Shown here piece after piece: positions 7,355 to 14,801 of a stretch of 41,191 nucleotides of DNA. The first letter of the stretch is position 1. Each line of letters begins with the position of its first letter. The position numbers were made by a program, and so were the translations under genes. The stretch is taken from assembly GCA_013151015.1 (NCBI GenBank), contig JAADJA010000116.1, forward strand, positions 1 to 41,191, read 5' to 3'. Origin of the DNA: Chlorobiota bacterium. Its GTDB lineage: Bacteria > Bacteroidota > Bacteroidia > Bacteroidales > JAADJA01. The notes under the pieces were generated by a model. That model saw nothing but the letters and a program-made list of their open reading frames with translations. It ran no database searches and was not told the origin of the DNA.

Positions 7355-8002
7355 TTAAACAGCAACATATTTTGCTGCAACTTCCCTATTTATCAATTTC
7401 CCGTTCCGCAACCCGGAATAGTCCTTGGCCGAAGAAAATTCCCAGTCAACAGCATTTTTCACAAACCCTGCCTTTACCGGGTTTTGATGGATATAATCAA
7501 AACAAATCTGCGGATATTGCTGCTCCGGGTTCTTGTCATTGTATTTCGATACGATGTTTTTTGCAATAAAGGATGGTGTGATACCTGAATAACAATTCAC
7601 ACATTCGGCCTTGGTCTTCTCCCGTATCAGTTTTCCCGTAGTATGGTTTTGTTTGTTTATTGCCTGGGTGTACGAACGGAGCATTATGCCTATGGAATCG
7701 TTTATTGTCCTTCCCTTACTACTGACGGTGTGGCTTCGAGCCACGCCGTCAGTTATATGGCCAACGGTTTTTTGACTTGGATTCAAGCCCTGAATTGAAC
7801 CGCCCAATTCAAGCTCCCGAACCAGCACCATCAAATGAAAATGGTTGGGCATAAGGCACCAGGCAAATATATCGGCGTAGGGCATTACAAACGTTTTGAT
7901 TTTCTTCAGGAAAAACAAATAGTTGTCGCGCTTAAAGAAAATCCTTTGGCGATTGTTTCCCTGGTTGTAAATGTGATAGATATAGCCTTTTTCGAAATCC
8001 AT
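7355..8002 (-). CDS. REP-associated tyrosine transposase (RAYT, Y1_Tnp family)
   Basis: This 215-residue single-strand DNA transposase-like protein belongs to the HUH superfamily related to IS200/IS605 TnpA. Diagnostic segments are the N-terminal YIYHIYNQGNNRQRIFF, the WCLMPNHFHLMV segment with the HxH metal site, and the C-terminal DYIHQNPVKAGFV then W-E-F-S-S-A-x-D-Y. RAYTs are usually domesticated single-copy enzymes acting on REP palindromes. A near-perfect 33-base palindrome lies inside the gene and is translated in frame as part of DGVARSHTVSS. Its start is the ATG at 8002. It ends one base from the GNAT-like gene. No terminal repeats of a complete insertion sequence are visible, so it is probably not an autonomous IS. 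Confidence 0.88.
   Translation of the reverse strand: MDFEKGYIYHIYNQGNNRQRIFFKRDNYLFFLKKIKTFVMPYADIFAWCLMPNHFHLMVLVRELELGGSIQGLNPSQKTVGHITDGVARSHTVSSKGRTINDSIGIMLRSYTQAINKQNHTTGKLIREKTKAECVNCYSGITPSFIAKNIVSKYNDKNPEQQYPQICFDYIHQNPVKAGFVKNAVDWEFSSAKDYSGLRNGKLINREVAAKYVAV
7721..7753. repeat. REP-like palindrome inside the RAYT gene
   Basis: The left arm ACTGACGGTGTGGCT (7721-7735) pairs with the right arm AGCCACGCCGTCAGT (7739-7753) around a TCG loop. There is a single T/G wobble, giving a 15-base-pair stem. The 33 bases equal 11 codons, so the reading frame is preserved. GC content is well above the neighbouring sequence. I see no second copy of this palindrome in the window. Confidence 0.85.
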
Positions 8003-8109
8003 GTTCGTCGCTTTTTTTATCGGTTTTGGTGGTCAACGATTCCAGCTTTCAAATATATAAAAAAACCAGATAGGATTCGCCGGCATTCGAAATAAAGTCA
8101 GGAGCCGAC

Positions 8110-8144
8110 TTTGCCATTTCTTAGAATAATAAGTAATACCTTTG
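8110..8144 (+). promoter_or_regulatory. Predicted promoter of the EamA transporter gene
   Basis: TTTG (8110-8113), 23 bases, then TACCTTTG (8137-8144) match the Bacteroidota promoter. The ATG is at 8178. The alternative TTG at 8142 lies inside this element and was not used as the start. Confidence 0.5.
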
Positions 8145-8177
8145 CCCTCAAAACGGGAAACAGACTGTAAACCCCAA

Positions 8178-9110
8178 ATGAAGAAAAACCAAAAGACAAT
8201 AGGTGCGGCAGCGGTAATTATTGCTTCCACATTATGGGGGCTCGACGGGGTGGTTTTCACCCCGAGGCTGTATAACCTCGATGTGGGTTTTGTGGTTTTT
8301 GTGCTTCACCTTTTCCCTTTTCTTATCATGAATTTCTTTTTCTATAAAAGGTATGCCCTTTTAAAGGAATTCACAAAAGGTGATTTTGTCACATTCTCGC
8401 TTGTAGCCCTGTTTGGTGGGGCATTGGGGACCATGGCCATTGTGAAGGCCCTATTTCTTGTGAACTTCCAATCGCTCAGCATCGTTGTATTGTTGCAAAA
8501 ACTCCAGCCTGTTTTTGCCATGTCGCTCGCCGCTGTCCTTTTGAAGGAAAAAATCAGGAAGCGGTTTTTAATATGGGCGGGGCTGGCTGTTTTTGCCAGT
8601 TATTTCCTCACTTTCGGGTTTCACCTGCCGGATATGAAAACGGATTCCAACACGGTTTATGCAGCAGTCTATGCGCTTTTGGCGGCCTTTTCGTTCGGGG
8701 TATCCACCGTATTGAGCAAGAAAGTTTTGGGGAAATTCTCTTTCACAACGGGAACTTTTTTCCGTTACGGGTTCACCTCTCTTATAATGCTTATTATTGT
8801 CCTTTTCATGGGGACTTTTAACAATTTCAACCTGGTAACTGGAGAGAACCTTCTTTACTTTATCATCATTGCGGCCACCACGGGTACGGGTGCAATATTC
8901 CTGTACTATTATGGACTGGTTAGGATAAGGGCAATAATGGCAACCATCTGCGAATTGTTTTTCCCGGTGTCGGCCATTTTCTTCGATTACATTGTGAACG
9001 GCAAGACATTATCACCTGTGCAATGGGTCGCGACTGTAATTATGGTATTTGCCATTATCAAGTTAACGGCACAGAAGCCGGTGATCGTGGACGGGAAAGC
9101 AAATAAATGA
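8178..9110 (+). CDS. EamA/DMT-family transporter
   Basis: This 310-residue integral membrane protein has about ten hydrophobic helices arranged as two EamA repeats. The first repeat starts IGAAAVIIASTLWGLDGVVF and contains LLQKLQPVFAMSLAAVLLKEK, the typical end of an EamA unit. The second starts with YAAVYALLAAFSFGVSTVLS and ends with FPVSAIFFDYIVNGKTLSPVQ. Members export or import metabolites such as amino acids or nucleotide precursors; the substrate cannot be read from sequence. It is transcribed alone, divergent from the RAYT gene and converging on the BatA-like gene. Confidence 0.88.
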   Translation: MKKNQKTIGAAAVIIASTLWGLDGVVFTPRLYNLDVGFVVFVLHLFPFLIMNFFFYKRYALLKEFTKGDFVTFSLVALFGGALGTMAIVKALFLVNFQSLSIVVLLQKLQPVFAMSLAAVLLKEKIRKRFLIWAGLAVFASYFLTFGFHLPDMKTDSNTVYAAVYALLAAFSFGVSTVLSKKVLGKFSFTTGTFFRYGFTSLIMLIIVLFMGTFNNFNLVTGENLLYFIIIAATTGTGAIFLYYYGLVRIRAIMATICELFFPVSAIFFDYIVNGKTLSPVQWVATVIMVFAIIKLTAQKPVIVDGKANK

Positions 9111-9218
9111 AATAACTTTCACTCCCCTTACTATGCCCTTTCATGTAAAACAGGTGGGTTTTGCATTTGGCGGTAGCATGAAACATCCCCGGTTTATTTT
9201 GACAAGCATCAGTAGTGG

Positions 9219-9260
9219 ATATTTGCAAATATACTCCAAATAGCAAGGGGATTTCCCCTT
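9219..9260. other. Convergent gap with two small palindromes
   Basis: The 196-base gap between the EamA gene and the BatA-like gene holds a perfect 14-base palindrome, ATATTTGCAAATAT (9219-9232), and a short hairpin AAGGGGA-TT-TCCCCTT (9245-9260). Neither has a T-run on either strand. A role as a bidirectional terminator is possible but weakly supported. Confidence 0.35.
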
Positions 9261-9306
9261 CCAGCACAATGGTTTAACCTTTGGATCAAAATGTCATATC
9301 GCTACT

Positions 9307-11349
9307 CTACCCCCGCCTACGGAGAAACAGTATTTCAATTGCGAGGAACATCAGTGCAAAAACCACGAACCATCTCCATAAACGTATGCCCTGGCTCAAT
9401 TCCCTGACCTTCTTTGTGAAGAATCTGCTGCCCGCATCCAAGACACGGATATTTTTCATGTCCCCGTTTTCTATCATTTCGTTCAATTCATCCGGATTAT
9501 AAAATTGCATTTCGGATTCGCTGCGGTCATAATTGAAAGAAATGGCCCTTAAAGCCTTGTCACCATTAAATAACAGATAATTCCCAGCTTTTGTTATTTG
9601 GTTTTGCATGTTCAAGTCCACATGGCCGCCCACCCTTAATTGTCCGGGTATAAATTCAAAACCGGTGGAAGCTTGTTTTATGCTTAAAACATCGTCCCCT
9701 TTCAAATTGGCCCGCCGGACGCTCACCAAACCATTCTCCCCTATCACAAAGTAAAGTTTTTCTGACAGCAGACTCGATACCGCCATTTTATAAAGCGTGG
9801 GGACAAAAATAGCATGATGGGGAAAATTGGAAAATACCGCTTCAAAAGGCACGGAAGACAAATAGACTTTTCCGGCGCCCACATATTGCACATTGAGAAA
9901 AGCCGTTCCATCCTGCATCCTCAACAGCACCTCCTGTCTCGACCGTGTTTGCCGTGTGAGCGGAAACCTTTTAAAAACCACCGGCAAATCAATATTTTCA
10001 GGGATTTCGTCAAAAACATCATCGTACAAAGGATGATCAAGGTTGATGTATGAAACTTTCATGTTGCCCGTATCCATCGGTTGATAATAATTGCAACGCA
10101 TCGAAGCCAACATCTCCTTATAGCTTTTAATATCGGCATTCGCCCCCGGGAGAACAAGGATATTGCCACCCTCTTCCACGAAGCTTTTAATCTCCGTTGC
10201 AAGGCCCGTGGAGATATTTTGAAGTTCGTTAAGGACGATAAACCGATATTGTGCAAAAGAAGAATAATCAATTTGTGAAACCGCAACATTGTTCAATAGA
10301 AATGCGGAATCGTTTCCAAGTACGGCATCTATGAAGATATTTTCGCTAGTTTGATTTATGCAGAGCACTTTTATTTGTGAAGCAACATTCCATGAAAAAT
10401 AAAACCGGTCGTCGAAACTAATGGGATAGTCGGAAATGGAAACCACCGCTTCCTGAATCCCATTTTCGTTATTGGTGAACGGCAATTCGACAATGCTTGC
10501 CGATTGGCGGGCAATATCCAAACTGGCAAGTGCTTTTTGCTTTCCATTGACTTCCAGCTTTACAGGGATTTTTTCGTAATCAATATCCGAACTGTTTTTG
10601 ATACGGACCTTCAGCCTTACATGCTGCCCGATTTGTTGAACAGGTGATTGGAACCAACAAGAATCAATGTAAAGATTATTTGAGTTTACTGCCTGGAGCG
10701 GGACCAGGTATTGGGACAAAGCTGTGTCACTTGCAGCTTCAAGTCTCCCCAGGCTGCTTTTTTGGAAATCAGAAATGAAATAACTCGTTTTCCCTTCTTT
10801 TGTATTTCCTGAAAAGGCCTCTCCCTGACGGGCAATCACTTCCTCAAATGTCTTGACCACAGGGGAAACTTGAATATCCTCTACAAGGTTAACGAATTCG
10901 TCCGTGCTCACAAATCGCTGGTGGCGGCCTTCAAAATCATTGGTAAGCAATTGGAACAAATCGGAACTTTTGTAGGCGGAAGCCACATCAAGTGCCTTGT
11001 CCTTTGCTTCATCGAGCAAAATGCCTTTTCCCGATTCGGCCTGCATACTAAAAGAATTATCAACATACACACTTATCCTGCTCCCCGAATTCATGTCTTT
11101 TACCTTATCAACGGGAATAAAAGGTTGGGCAAAGGCAAGCACAAGGGCAGTGATGGCCAACATCCGCATCAACAGGATTAGCAAATGCCGAAGACGCGAT
11201 TGTTTTTGGGTTTCCTGCTTCAGTTCCTCAATGAATTTCACATTCGTGAAATAAATTTTCCGAAACCGCCGGAAATTAAAAAGGTGGATGATTACAGGAA
11301 TGGCAAGTGCAAACAGGCCATATAAAAAACCGGGGTTTATGAATTCCAT
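9307..11349 (-). CDS. BatA-domain membrane protein with von Willebrand-like region
   Basis: This is a 680-residue inner-membrane protein. Residues 1-75 are the BatA N-terminal domain: one membrane helix (INPGFLYGLFALAIPVIIHL), the hallmark FNFRRFRKIYFTNVKFIEEL, and a second helix near 54-74. A VWA-like domain follows, with DNSFSM at 97-102 fitting the DxSxS metal-binding motif. The middle (about 330-560) contains FIVLNELQNISTGLATEIKS and GGNILVLPGAN, resembling a glutamine-amidotransferase-like fold seen in such proteins. The C-terminus is one membrane helix ending FLRRRG. Family members are linked to the Bat aerotolerance cluster, but no MoxR or other bat genes adjoin it here. Its specific role is unknown. 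Confidence 0.85.
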   Translation of the reverse strand: MEFINPGFLYGLFALAIPVIIHLFNFRRFRKIYFTNVKFIEELKQETQKQSRLRHLLILLMRMLAITALVLAFAQPFIPVDKVKDMNSGSRISVYVDNSFSMQAESGKGILLDEAKDKALDVASAYKSSDLFQLLTNDFEGRHQRFVSTDEFVNLVEDIQVSPVVKTFEEVIARQGEAFSGNTKEGKTSYFISDFQKSSLGRLEAASDTALSQYLVPLQAVNSNNLYIDSCWFQSPVQQIGQHVRLKVRIKNSSDIDYEKIPVKLEVNGKQKALASLDIARQSASIVELPFTNNENGIQEAVVSISDYPISFDDRFYFSWNVASQIKVLCINQTSENIFIDAVLGNDSAFLLNNVAVSQIDYSSFAQYRFIVLNELQNISTGLATEIKSFVEEGGNILVLPGANADIKSYKEMLASMRCNYYQPMDTGNMKVSYINLDHPLYDDVFDEIPENIDLPVVFKRFPLTRQTRSRQEVLLRMQDGTAFLNVQYVGAGKVYLSSVPFEAVFSNFPHHAIFVPTLYKMAVSSLLSEKLYFVIGENGLVSVRRANLKGDDVLSIKQASTGFEFIPGQLRVGGHVDLNMQNQITKAGNYLLFNGDKALRAISFNYDRSESEMQFYNPDELNEMIENGDMKNIRVLDAGSRFFTKKVRELSQGIRLWRWFVVFALMFLAIEILFLRRRG

Positions 11350-11368
11350 CTAAATTGAAATTAAATGG

Positions 11369-11376
11369 CAAAATTA
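11369..11376 (-). promoter_or_regulatory. Predicted -7 element of the BatA-like gene
   Basis: The minus strand reads TAATTTTG, an exact TAnnTTTG match, 20 bases before the ATG at 11349. I see no clear -33 TTTG at the expected distance. Confidence 0.4.
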
Positions 11377-11455
11377 TGTTAAAACGGATAAACTTTGAGG
11401 ACTGTTGCAAAAAAGTTTTTATTGCTGGAAACCGTTTGTTGGCTATAGGGCAAAC

Positions 11456-12352
11456 TTAAAGACATTGCAGCACCAAGCGTCCTTTTACGATTTCTGCAAC
11501 GATGCAGTTCAGGGTTTCCATATTGGATTTGGCCGGGCCGAGTTGGTCTTTCCGCAAATAGTATTCTTTTTTATAAACATCGGCCACCACAAGGACAGGA
11601 ACATTTTTTTCGGGATAATCCTCGATAACATCATCGCGTAAAACCTTAAAATCATAGGCTTTGCCCAAAGAATAATATGGGTGGTGGGGCTCCAGGAAGA
11701 TTTCGTCATTTTGCAACATTACACGGCATGTGATAAGCTGGCCCTTTTTCAGGTCATATTCAGCATAGAATTTCTTCCTCAGGTAATAATTATTTTTTTC
11801 TTTATCTATCAAAACAAAAAATTCCACATCCCCGGAGAGTGTTTTTATTTCATCAATAGTGACCTCAATTTCATCACCGGGCTTCAGGTTTTGGGTATTA
11901 TCGGGATCGGTTACCGGAGTCAGGATCAGATTGCCTTTTTTTATCCTCCCCACCCTGCACCAGATTATCTTTCCCTTGTTTTTCACATTGGGGAACCAGT
12001 ACTCAGGGACATTCACCGTTTTTCCAAATTTATCCACGACAAGGATTTCATTTTCCTCGTATCCATCTGAATTTTCAATACTCTCAAACCCAACCACCTC
12101 AAAGGGGTATTTTTCCCCAACTTTGTACATTGGATGCTCGGGTTCCAAAAATATTTTCCCACTGCAATTGATTTTGTCCACATGGCAAATAATTTCGTCC
12201 TTACTTTCCAAACCATATTTCCCATAAGGTTCTGCCGGCAACAAATGCTTTACGTTGTTCGGATCGGATAATCTATGGAACAATTGCCCATCAGGCAGTT
12301 CAACAAGCCCTTCAAGCCTAAAAAGATAATTTTTCCCTTCTTGTAGTTTCAT
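11456..12352 (-). CDS. Uncharacterised protein with duplicated OB/S1-like modules
   Basis: I do not recognise a named family. The 298-residue cytoplasmic protein is an internal duplication with a period of about 151 residues. IFLEPEHPMYKVGEKYPFEV (67-86) recurs as IFLEPHHPYYSLGKAYDFKV (218-237). The module ends GNLILTPV (140-147) and GRLVLQCL (291-298) also correspond. Each half looks like two small beta barrels ending in a G-x-I-x-L-type strand, as in S1/OB nucleic-acid-binding domains, giving four modules in the order A-B-A-B. Nucleic-acid binding is therefore a reasonable guess only. It lies downstream of the RelA/SpoT homologue, after a short gap containing tandem repeats. Confidence 0.75.
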   Translation of the reverse strand: MKLQEGKNYLFRLEGLVELPDGQLFHRLSDPNNVKHLLPAEPYGKYGLESKDEIICHVDKINCSGKIFLEPEHPMYKVGEKYPFEVVGFESIENSDGYEENEILVVDKFGKTVNVPEYWFPNVKNKGKIIWCRVGRIKKGNLILTPVTDPDNTQNLKPGDEIEVTIDEIKTLSGDVEFFVLIDKEKNNYYLRKKFYAEYDLKKGQLITCRVMLQNDEIFLEPHHPYYSLGKAYDFKVLRDDVIEDYPEKNVPVLVVADVYKKEYYLRKDQLGPAKSNMETLNCIVAEIVKGRLVLQCL

Positions 12353-12365
12353 ATTGGAGGTTAAT

Positions 12366-12394
12366 GGTTATGCGTTAAAAGTTATGCGTTAAAG
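12366..12394. repeat. Two copies of a 14-base intergenic repeat
   Basis: GGTTATGCGTTAAA (12366-12379) is followed after one base by GTTATGCGTTAAAG (12381-12394). The same GGTTATGCGTTA core is tandemly repeated upstream of nfeD at 16327-16392. Both sites lie just upstream of minus-strand start codons. Confidence 0.7.
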
Positions 12395-12416
12395 AATATG
12401 TATTCACTTTCAGAAA

Positions 12417-14609
12417 TCAATTTTCTGTTTCCAAACGTTTGACTTTTTCCACCCCTTTCACTTTCTTTATTTTCTTTGTGATCATTTCGAGGTGTTTTAT
12501 ATCTTTCACGCTTACTTTGAATTTACCATTGAAAGAGCCCGCCTCATGTGAATCGATATTGACCGAAACCATGTTCACTTTAAAATCCTCGGAAATCACA
12601 CGGGTAATATTGTTCAGGATGCCCACTTCGTCGGAACCGGTCACATGGATTGTGGTCAGATAGGTCTTGTTTACATCTGTCTTCCTCCATTTCACATCAA
12701 TGACCCGGTAATCATACTTCTCAAGCAATTGTTTCGCATTTGGGCAATTGAGCCTGTGGATGGTTATCCCTTTCCCAACGGTTACGAACCCAAAAACCGC
12801 ATCGCCGGAAATGGGATGGCAACACTTTGCGAGTTCGTAATCCAGCTTGTCGATATCGGTACCGATCACCATGGAATCCTCTGGCGATACGGCACGATAA
12901 TTCGTTTTTTGACGGTTTACGTTCTGCTCACTATCGGGCTGGGCTTCATTGACATCTTCCCTGATGACTTTCTTAATATCGGTTAAGTCGATCTTTTCAA
13001 TGGCAATCAAATAATACAAATCAATAGAGGACTTAAGCTTATACTCCTTTATCAACCTGTCAACAACAGTATCGGTGAATTGGATTTTACGGTTGCGGAG
13101 CTTCCTCCTTAATATTTCCCTTCCCAGATCCGCCTCCTTGTATTTTTCTTCGTTCAGCGACCTTTTTATTTTTGATTTGGCCCGATGGGTAACCACAAAA
13201 TTCAACCAATCCTGTTTGGGTTTCTGGTTGTTGGAGGTAATAATCTCAACTTTTTCCCCATTGTTCAAGACATATCGGATGGGGACTATTTTATTGTTGA
13301 CCTTTGCCCCACTGCACATATCGCCCACACGGGTATGGATCATATAGGCAAAATCGAGCACGGTGGAACCTATTGGCAATTTCTTCAAATCACCCTCGGG
13401 CGTGAAAATAAAAATCTTATCGGAGTACAATTCGATCTTCGACAATTTTTTGGCCATGGCCGTTTCGGCATCCGGGTTTTCGATAACGTCCCTGATTTTG
13501 TTCATCCACTCTTCCTGCTCCGTTTTGGCCGCCCCCTCTTTATAGCGCCAATGTGCGGCAAGGCCTTTTTCCGCCATCTCGTCCATGCGCTTTGTCCGAA
13601 CTTGCACTTCCACCCATTTTCCCCGGGGGCCAACCACCGTAGTGTGCAATGATTCATATCCGCTGGCCTTGGGCGTTGAAATCCAATCGCGCAGGCGTTT
13701 TGGGTTGGGTTGGTATTTATCCGAAACAATGGAATAAACTTTCCAGCAATCGGGTTTTTCGTTTTTGGGTTTGCTGTTAAGGATAATCCGCACGGCAAAC
13801 AAATCATAAACCTCTTCAAAATCCACATTTTGCCTTTGCATTTTCCGCCAGATAGAATGTATGGACTTGGGACGCCCCTTTATCTCAAAATCAAAACCAT
13901 TCTTGAAAAGTTCCTTTTCGATGGGGTCGATAAATTCCTCGATATAAACCTTTTGTTTTGTCCTGGAATCCTTCATCTTTTGGGCAATTGACCGATAAAC
14001 CCCGGGATACGAATATTTCATCCAAAGCTCTTCCAGTTCCGATTTTGCATTGTACAATCCCAAACGATGGGCAATGGGGATATAAATATGGTTGGCCTCC
14101 GCAAGAAAACGTTTTTTGCGTTCATCATCCAGCTTATCGAAATTACGCAGATCGAAAAGGCGATGGGCGAGTTTTATCAGAATAACACGGATGTCGCCTA
14201 TCAACGATAGGTAAAGTTTCCTGAAGTTATCGGAGTGGACGGAAATCTTTTCTGTTTGCAATTCCGAAAGCTTGGTATATCCATCAACAATAACAGCCAC
14301 TTCAGGGCCAAATTGCTTACGGATATCATCAATGGTGACGGCTTCATTGTCAACCACATTGTGCAGCAAGGCGCAAACCACGGAAGTCATCCCAAGGTTA
14401 AGCTCCTTCAGGACAATTTTTGCCACTTCGATGGAATGGTAAAGGTATTCGACCTTTGTTTTTTCCCAACCGGGCTGGTGGAATCTCAGAACCAGGTCAA
14501 AAGCGGCCCTTAATGCTTTCCCTTCATCCTTACGAACAAGAGGTTTGCACAAAGACAATAAATCGCGGTAAATAAGCTGGATGCGGTTATCTTTCTTCAC
14601 TAATGGCAT
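12417..14609 (-). CDS. Long RelA/SpoT homologue; (p)ppGpp synthetase with degenerate HD domain
   Basis: This 730-residue protein has all the modules of a long RSH enzyme: HD region (about 40-200), synthetase (about 235-360), TGS (about 400-460), a zinc-finger-like region with CCHPISGD (596-603), and a C-terminal ACT domain (about 652-730). The synthetase looks intact, with YDLFAVRII (268-276), RLRDWISTPKASGYESLHT (305-323) and VEVQVRT (333-339). The HD site does not: canonical HDxxED reads HNVVDN (83-88), and KLADRLHN reads KLAHRLFD (146-153). I therefore predict a RelA-like synthetase without pppGpp hydrolase activity. The ATG at 14609 (MPLVKKDNRIQ) was chosen over an upstream TTG because the extra 49 residues do not resemble the family. 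Confidence 0.93.
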   Translation of the reverse strand: MPLVKKDNRIQLIYRDLLSLCKPLVRKDEGKALRAAFDLVLRFHQPGWEKTKVEYLYHSIEVAKIVLKELNLGMTSVVCALLHNVVDNEAVTIDDIRKQFGPEVAVIVDGYTKLSELQTEKISVHSDNFRKLYLSLIGDIRVILIKLAHRLFDLRNFDKLDDERKKRFLAEANHIYIPIAHRLGLYNAKSELEELWMKYSYPGVYRSIAQKMKDSRTKQKVYIEEFIDPIEKELFKNGFDFEIKGRPKSIHSIWRKMQRQNVDFEEVYDLFAVRIILNSKPKNEKPDCWKVYSIVSDKYQPNPKRLRDWISTPKASGYESLHTTVVGPRGKWVEVQVRTKRMDEMAEKGLAAHWRYKEGAAKTEQEEWMNKIRDVIENPDAETAMAKKLSKIELYSDKIFIFTPEGDLKKLPIGSTVLDFAYMIHTRVGDMCSGAKVNNKIVPIRYVLNNGEKVEIITSNNQKPKQDWLNFVVTHRAKSKIKRSLNEEKYKEADLGREILRRKLRNRKIQFTDTVVDRLIKEYKLKSSIDLYYLIAIEKIDLTDIKKVIREDVNEAQPDSEQNVNRQKTNYRAVSPEDSMVIGTDIDKLDYELAKCCHPISGDAVFGFVTVGKGITIHRLNCPNAKQLLEKYDYRVIDVKWRKTDVNKTYLTTIHVTGSDEVGILNNITRVISEDFKVNMVSVNIDSHEAGSFNGKFKVSVKDIKHLEMITKKIKKVKGVEKVKRLETEN

Positions 14610-14708
14610 ACTTACATACTTAAACTTCTGAGCTATGGAACAAGAACAAACCTGCAAATAAAAATTATGGTTTAACCTCTGATTTTTGAAATTAAGGGAA
14701 CCAAATAA

Positions 14709-14770
14709 GCAGGTGCAAATATTTGCATACGGAAATAACACGTAGTTGTTCGACAAATATCTACACCTGC
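14709..14770. repeat. 17-base imperfect inverted repeat between floA and the RSH gene
   Basis: GCAGGTGCAAATATTTG (14709-14725) and CAAATATCTACACCTGC (14754-14770) are inverted repeats matching at 15 of 17 positions, with a 28-base spacer. The left arm also overlaps a perfect 14-base palindrome, TGCAAATATTTGCA (14714-14727). It could be a floA terminator, a regulator binding site for the RSH gene, or a small mobile-element remnant. No long T-run follows. Confidence 0.7.
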
Positions 14771-14801
14771 GGAAGTATCCCGGAAAACCTAAAGGAACTA
14801 C

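Noticed and set aside
7355-8002. RAYT gene as a complete insertion sequence
   Set aside because: I found no flanking terminal structures, no target duplication and no accessory TnpB gene; a single-copy domesticated RAYT fits better.
8033-8260. Minus-strand open frame of 75 residues between the RAYT and EamA genes
   Set aside because: It overlaps the EamA start and its promoter antisense, has no recognisable domain, and has an odd composition.
9219-9232. 14-base palindrome ATATTTGCAAATAT as a regulator operator
   Set aside because: It lies between two converging genes, far from any start codon, and an AT-rich palindrome of this length can arise by chance.
14610-14756. 49-residue N-terminal extension of the RSH protein
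   Set aside because: It starts at TTG, is Cys/Asn-rich, overlaps the inverted-repeat region and does not resemble RSH N-termini; ATG 14609 fits the family.
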